In this document: in pieces, positions 13,775 to 18,026 of the stretch
Numbering within the stretch: the first letter of the stretch is position 1
Layout: every line of letters starts with the position of its first letter
Source of the DNA: an uncultured Oscillospiraceae bacterium
Lineage (GTDB): Bacteria; Bacillota; Clostridia; Oscillospirales; Oscillospiraceae
Direction: 5' to 3'
NCBI GenBank assembly: GCA_910584045.1
Contig: CAJTYO010000056.1
Coordinates: 1 to 18,026, forward strand
Length of the DNA: 18,026 bases
Notes under the pieces: model-generated
Told to the model about the DNA's origin: nothing
Databases searched by the model: none
What the model saw: the letters and a program-made list of their open reading frames with translations, nothing else
Translations under genes and position numbers: made by a program

Positions 13775-13799
13775 TAAGGTTCAACTAGCTGAACCTAAG
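13775..13799. repeat. Inverted repeat between the stop codon and the terminator of the large gene
   Basis: AGGTTCA and TGAACCT face each other across 6 bases, and the match extends imperfectly to TAAGG/CCTAAG. It directly abuts the terminator stem, forming a tandem hairpin in the 3' end of the mRNA; a stabilising or protein-binding role is possible. Confidence 0.5.
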
Positions 13800-13801
13800 A
13801 G

Positions 13802-16800
13802 TCAGGGAGCGTTTGCGATCGCCAGAGTGATACCAGCGTTCAGGCACCCGGTAATCGTGCAAGTCTTTCCATCAGTGGAGTACTCAATCTGCACGGGAAG
13901 TGTAGCGCCGGTACAAGTGACATTAATCGCAACATCGGCACCGATCACAAGGGTATTGCCGGGCTGAATAGTTACATTCACCGGAGTAGCAACAGCCGTA
14001 ATACCCAAGGAATTCTGCACACCACCATCAATCGCATAAGTCAGGTTCGCCAGAGTGCCTGTGAAGGCCGCGTCCGTAGTCACAGAAACATTGAACGGAG
14101 CATTGGGAACCTCGACGACAGAGATCGTGGTCAGCTTGCCAGCCTCGAGAGCCTCAGCAGGCAGAGCGTAGGTCCACACGCCAGCGGCCTGCGTACCAGA
14201 GGTCACATCGATCGTCCCGCTCTTGCCAGTACCGGAAATGTTCCAGGTCAGGCTCCAGAGCTGAGAACCAGCACTGGGAGTGTAGGTGAAGTTCACACTG
14301 CTGCCAACAAGAGCCTCGGCGGGAGCGGTAATAGTTGCACTATCAGAGTTGATGCTGGCAACATTGGCAATCTTGGTCTCATTGATGGTGAGCACGGTAG
14401 AGCCGTAAATCTCACCCTTGACAACATACTTGGTTCCGGTCGCGTTCAGGCCCTCGCTGGTGATCTTGCCGTTGGCAACGCTCACGCTGATGCTGTAGAG
14501 CGCATCAACAGGAATCTCAACCTCGAAGGTATCCTTGTAGCTGGCAGTCACAGCAGCGCCAATAGGACCAGCGGCCAGAGTAGCACCAGCCACGCTGTAG
14601 TCGTAGTTGGCGGCGCCAACATGACGGCTATCGGTCACACTGAAGTCATACGTGCCAGCGGTGTACATCAGAGTAATGGTGATGTCGGAAGTAACCGGGC
14701 TGATAGACCACACGCCGTACCCATTGCTGGCGATGGTGCCTGTGCTCGCGCTAGCGCCAGCGAAGTTATAGCCGGGCAGGAACACGAACTCATCAGACTC
14801 AGTGAACTTGAACTCACCGCCCTGGGCGACAGTCATCGTTCTGTTCGCAACACCAGGAATCGGGGTAAGAGTGGGAGGCGTAGCGCCATCAGTGGTCTTG
14901 TACTCGATGGTGACATTATAGGTAGCGCCGGGACGCTGCTCGCTCATGATGCTCTCCCACAGACCGGAGACAACACCGGTGATGGCATTGCGGCTGTAGA
15001 GGAACGCGGCGGTAGCATCACGCAGAGCGACATTGGAGTTCAGGCCGGTCAGGGTGTCGTTACCAAGGTCAACAACGAAGCCGGCAACCTGGGTGTTGTT
15101 CTTGTCATTGTCGTCGTTAACAACCCAGATCACGCGGTCGCCCGCCTTCACCTCGCTGCTGTTGACGTTGCTGTAGCGCAGAGGAGCAGCCTCGTTGTAG
15201 GCCCATCTGCTGCCAACCTCAGCACCGGTGGTGATGCTGTAGACATTGTTGTTGATGGACACGGACCAGTTGGTCACGCCATCGCCGTCGGTATCAATGT
15301 CGATGTAATCGCCGTTGGGGCCGACGCTGACCTGGCGGGTGACAATACCGGCAAAAATCTTGTTGCTGTTGAAGTTCTCGGTGATGGCCTCGGCGTTGCG
15401 GGAAGCCAGCTCGCCGTTGTCCATCAGAGAGGTGTTATAGAGGTGATAGAAGCCATAGCCGCTGTTGAAGCCGCCGTTGGCGCTCCAATCCCAGTTAGCG
15501 CCGTTGGGGACGACGGTGATCATGGGATTCTCGGACTTGTTGTTCAGGGTCTGCATGGCCTGAATCTGGTCCGTGTTGCGGCTGGGATTGTAGTAAGCCA
15601 GGGAGATGCTCACCTTCTCCAGATCGGTGAAGCTGGCAACCTCGTAGACGATAACGTCGGCAACCCAGTAGGGACGGTCGGCGTCGTCGGCGCTGGTATC
15701 GCGGGCCACGGCATAGGCGGCGCGGATGCCGTTCTTCTCACCAGTCAGACCGGGGAAGTTGACGTAATCGCTCACATAGAACACGTTGCCGTTGTAAGCA
15801 ATGTAGTACTCGGTGGAGTGGATTGCGTTCACGTAGGTGTTGTTGTTGGCCACATAGCCAGTCTCACCGGCGGGCTGACCAGCAATGGGATAGCGGGTAG
15901 CGCCCTTGGCGATGTCACTGGTGGACAGCTGGATGTAATCAACAGAGTAGCGCGGGCTGCCGTTGGCGTTGCGCATGACGTTGCCGTTCCGGTCGAGGCG
16001 CAGCTCGGCAGCGCCGGTCACGGTGGCCTTGTCGCCGCTGATGTTCACCTTCGCAACGTTGGTGAAGCTGGTGGTAACAGCGGAGTTGGCTCCATTAGCG
16101 GTGTAGGGACCATAGTTGAACTCACCGCTGATGGTCCGGCCGTCGGCACTGCGGCCCAGGGCGTCAATCGCCTTGACAACCTGACGGTTCTGGTTCCAGA
16201 AGACGTAGTTGATTGCGCCGGTGGTCGCGAAGGTAGGAGCAATCTTGACAGGACCGAAGCCGCTGCGGGTCACGCCGGCGTGGCCAATGGCGGGCTGCAG
16301 GAAGTTGTTGTAGTTGTAGTTGCCCACATAGCTCATAACCTGGGTCCAGGCAGAGGTGGAAACCATGTCGTTGCCGTTGGGGTTAGCCAGAGCGTACTCA
16401 GCGGCGGCGGCGTCCTTGACCTTCAGCTCGACAGTCAGAGGCAGGTTGCGGACCAGATTGCCGTTATTGGTGCTGGTGGCATAGACCTCGGTCAGCAGGG
16501 CGTAAGTGGTCTCGCCGGGCAGCTTGTAAGCGCGGACATAGCCGTACTTGTCGAAGTAGACAGTGTACTCGGCCTTGTCAGCCATGTTGCTGAGCAGCTG
16601 CTGCATCTGGGTATCGTTCCAAATGCCGGACTGACCATAGGTATCGCCGTCGGTGGTCTTGATCTCGTCGTTGCGCCAGTTGTAGTCGGTGACCGTCTTG
16701 GTCGCGAAATCGGCCTTCTCAACGAGAGCCTGACCATCGATGAAGGTGTAGATGACCACGTCACCCACAGCGATGTCTTCCAGATAGCGGATGGAGTACC

Positions 16801-18026
16801 AGGCGTCCTCATCCAGGCCGTAGTAATCCAGGACAGTCTTGTCACCGCTCTTGTAAGTGTTGACAGCCTCGTCCAGGTAGTACTGGGTCAGGAAGGCGTA
16901 GTCAGCGCGGCCGTCGCCGTCGTTATCGACGAACTTCCACCACTGACCGTTGGCAGACACATTCCAGTTGACGTCGTACACCTCGGGGTTGATGTAGGTG
17001 TTGAAGAACTCGTTGTAGGAGATCTTGTTGGAGAGGTCGTTTTCCTCACCGATGTTGTACGTAACACCACCAATGGTGATGGTGCTGGAGGTACTCACAG
17101 TACCAACATACACACCGCCATCAATGCCATCCTTGCCCAGAACGTTGTTCTGAATATTATCGGCAGCACCAAAGATACCGCGGATGATGTTCAGGTCAGC
17201 ATCGCTGATGTCGTTGCCGGCACGGATGATCTTGCTGTAGCGCACGGGATAGTCGGCAGCCGTGATCACATCGTCATAGTCATCGTTAGTGCCCAGACGG
17301 TTTGTGATGTTGGTGCCCGCTGCTCCGGTAGCAGGTACATTGGCCTCAACAGACCAGTTGTTGTCGGGGGTATTGTCGCTGTTGTCCTGAGCGGCGATCC
17401 AGGAGACGTCCTCGCCGGTGTAGTCCTCGAAGGACTCCATAGCGGTCTCGCTCCGGAAGACAACATTGAACTCAAGACGCTGGTCGCAGGTGTAGTTGCC
17501 CACGCGGCCGAAGTTGACATAGTACTCAATGTCGGAAGCGGCGGGCATACCGGCGGCAGCCTGGAACTTACCGGCGGTGTCAATCTCGATGGCGTTTCCG
17601 CCCTCCTTGACGGTGTTCTTGTCGGTCTTGCCGATGGTCAGAACACGAGAGCCAGTGGTGTAAGCATAGAAGCTCTCACCGATGTCGGTCAGCTGAGAGG
17701 TGATGTCCAGACGGCGGACGTCATCCTTCTTGACCTCGAAGTTGGTCTTGCCCTCGGCCAGGACGGAATCGCCGTACAGGTTGGCGAACTCGTTGGCGAC
17801 GATAACGCCCTCGATGCTCTCCAGGTTGTACTTCTCCTTGCCCAGGGTCTTGCCGTTGGGCTGATAACCGTTGAGGGTGGTGTAATCAACGGTCTCGGTC
17901 AGCATGGCGTTGAAGAGGATCTGAGCGACCATCTGACGGGGGGCGGGAGAGCCGTAATCGCCAGAGGTAACGCCCTTCAGGATGCCGATGCGCTCGGCGA
18001 TGGTAGAGGTCTGCAGCTCCCAGCCG
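13802..18026 (-). CDS. Giant SLH-domain surface-layer-like protein (partial, N-terminus off the right edge)
   Basis: About 1,407 residues are visible. The frame stays open through the right edge, so the Met at 17932 is internal. The first visible residues (GWELQTSTIAERIGILKGVTSGDYGSPAPRQMVAQILFNAML) look like the end of an S-layer homology domain, the cell-wall anchoring module; the signal peptide and the other SLH repeats should lie upstream. A very long extracellular part follows, rich in Asn, Asp, Thr, Ala and Tyr and almost free of Cys, with a DxDGDG-type calcium-loop motif in each half (VDNDGDGRAD near 16900-16930, DIDTDGDGVTNW near 15280-15310). Its DKYGYVRAY-like segments are common in such proteins of Oscillospirales. 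The last 400 residues look like several Ig-like beta domains. Codon use is strongly restricted (AAC, ATC, GGC/GGT), as in very highly expressed genes. It is probably the main or a major surface protein. Confidence 0.85.
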   Translation of the reverse strand, partial: GWELQTSTIAERIGILKGVTSGDYGSPAPRQMVAQILFNAMLTETVDYTTLNGYQPNGKTLGKEKYNLESIEGVIVANEFANLYGDSVLAEGKTNFEVKKDDVRRLDITSQLTDIGESFYAYTTGSRVLTIGKTDKNTVKEGGNAIEIDTAGKFQAAAGMPAASDIEYYVNFGRVGNYTCDQRLEFNVVFRSETAMESFEDYTGEDVSWIAAQDNSDNTPDNNWSVEANVPATGAAGTNITNRLGTNDDYDDVITAADYPVRYSKIIRAGNDISDADLNIIRGIFGAADNIQNNVLGKDGIDGGVYVGTVSTSSTITIGGVTYNIGEENDLSNKISYNEFFNTYINPEVYDVNWNVSANGQWWKFVDNDGDGRADYAFLTQYYLDEAVNTYKSGDKTVLDYYGLDEDAWYSIRYLEDIAVGDVVIYTFIDGQALVEKADFATKTVTDYNWRNDEIKTTDGDTYGQSGIWNDTQMQQLLSNMADKAEYTVYFDKYGYVRAYKLPGETTYALLTEVYATSTNNGNLVRNLPLTVELKVKDAAAAEYALANPNGNDMVSTSAWTQVMSYVGNYNYNNFLQPAIGHAGVTRSGFGPVKIAPTFATTGAINYVFWNQNRQVVKAIDALGRSADGRTISGEFNYGPYTANGANSAVTTSFTNVAKVNISGDKATVTGAAELRLDRNGNVMRNANGSPRYSVDYIQLSTSDIAKGATRYPIAGQPAGETGYVANNNTYVNAIHSTEYYIAYNGNVFYVSDYVNFPGLTGEKNGIRAAYAVARDTSADDADRPYWVADVIVYEVASFTDLEKVSISLAYYNPSRNTDQIQAMQTLNNKSENPMITVVPNGANWDWSANGGFNSGYGFYHLYNTSLMDNGELASRNAEAITENFNSNKIFAGIVTRQVSVGPNGDYIDIDTDGDGVTNWSVSINNNVYSITTGAEVGSRWAYNEAAPLRYSNVNSSEVKAGDRVIWVVNDDNDKNNTQVAGFVVDLGNDTLTGLNSNVALRDATAAFLYSRNAITGVVSGLWESIMSEQRPGATYNVTIEYKTTDGATPPTLTPIPGVANRTMTVAQGGEFKFTESDEFVFLPGYNFAGASASTGTIASNGYGVWSISPVTSDITITLMYTAGTYDFSVTDSRHVGAANYDYSVAGATLAAGPIGAAVTASYKDTFEVEIPVDALYSISVSVANGKITSEGLNATGTKYVVKGEIYGSTVLTINETKIANVASINSDSATITAPAEALVGSSVNFTYTPSAGSQLWSLTWNISGTGKSGTIDVTSGTQAAGVWTYALPAEALEAGKLTTISVVEVPNAPFNVSVTTDAAFTGTLANLTYAIDGGVQNSLGITAVATPVNVTIQPGNTLVIGADVAINVTCTGATLPVQIEYSTDGKTCTITGCLNAGITLAIANAP

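Noticed and set aside
13608..13967. Plus-strand ORF starting in the intergenic region before the surface-layer gene
   Set aside because: It has no ribosome site, crosses the terminator hairpin and runs into the antisense of the large gene.
13802..17932. Surface protein starting at the Met at 17932
   Set aside because: The frame is open to the right edge, and the residues before that Met continue an SLH domain, so it is an internal methionine.

Overview
The window looks like chromosome of a GC-rich gut Firmicute of the Oscillospirales type (Flavonifractor/Oscillibacter-like). This is inferred from recognised protein families: a spore-cortex type GH18 enzyme, an SLH-domain surface protein, strong AGGAGG ribosome sites, SelD/YqeB/YqeC, and a RepA_N/DUF6017 replication protein typical of Tn1549-like conjugative elements. 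No tRNA, rRNA or CRISPR array was seen.

Layout. (1) 1 to about 1854: the end of an integrative/conjugative element on the minus strand. It carries a replication initiator (RepA_N + DUF6017) followed by a ParB-like protein with a 13-residue repeat tail that runs off the left edge. Two long perfect palindromes lie between these genes, and a strong hairpin sits in front of repA. (2) 1855-2346: the C-terminal part of a SleL/YaaH-like GH18 gene with its terminator. Its upstream part, including the catalytic motif, is missing exactly where the AT-rich element sequence begins, so the element probably sits inside this gene. (3) 2486-6648: a MarR regulator and two half-transporters of a heterodimeric ABC exporter, in an overlapping operon behind a promoter with an inverted-repeat operator. 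(4) 6751-6950: rubredoxin (too short for ordinary ORF lists) and a shared bidirectional terminator. (5) 6950-8116: a lone intact tyrosine recombinase. (6) 8254-10743: yqeC-yqeB-selD, an overlapping operon for selenium activation and selenium-dependent molybdenum hydroxylase maturation. (7) 10937-11962: a lone protein with a phage-tail-like N-terminus and beta-rich C-terminus. (8) 12001-13495: a tightly coupled three-gene cassette of unknown function (4-TM protein, 1-TM/coiled-coil protein, soluble protein). It is driven by a near-consensus promoter bracketed by two pairs of 11-bp-phased direct repeats. (9) 13802 to the right edge: a giant SLH-domain surface-layer-like protein, incomplete at its N-terminus, with its terminator.

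How the parts relate. The MarR and ABC genes form one drug- or peptide-efflux unit that probably responds to a small ligand. The Se genes act in one pathway: SelD makes selenophosphate, and YqeB and YqeC are accessory proteins for Se-containing molybdenum hydroxylases, whose structural genes are not in this window. The cassette at 12-13.5 kb is the best candidate for an undescribed system. I do not recognise any of its three proteins, and its operator architecture resembles that of OmpR/PhoP-type response regulators.
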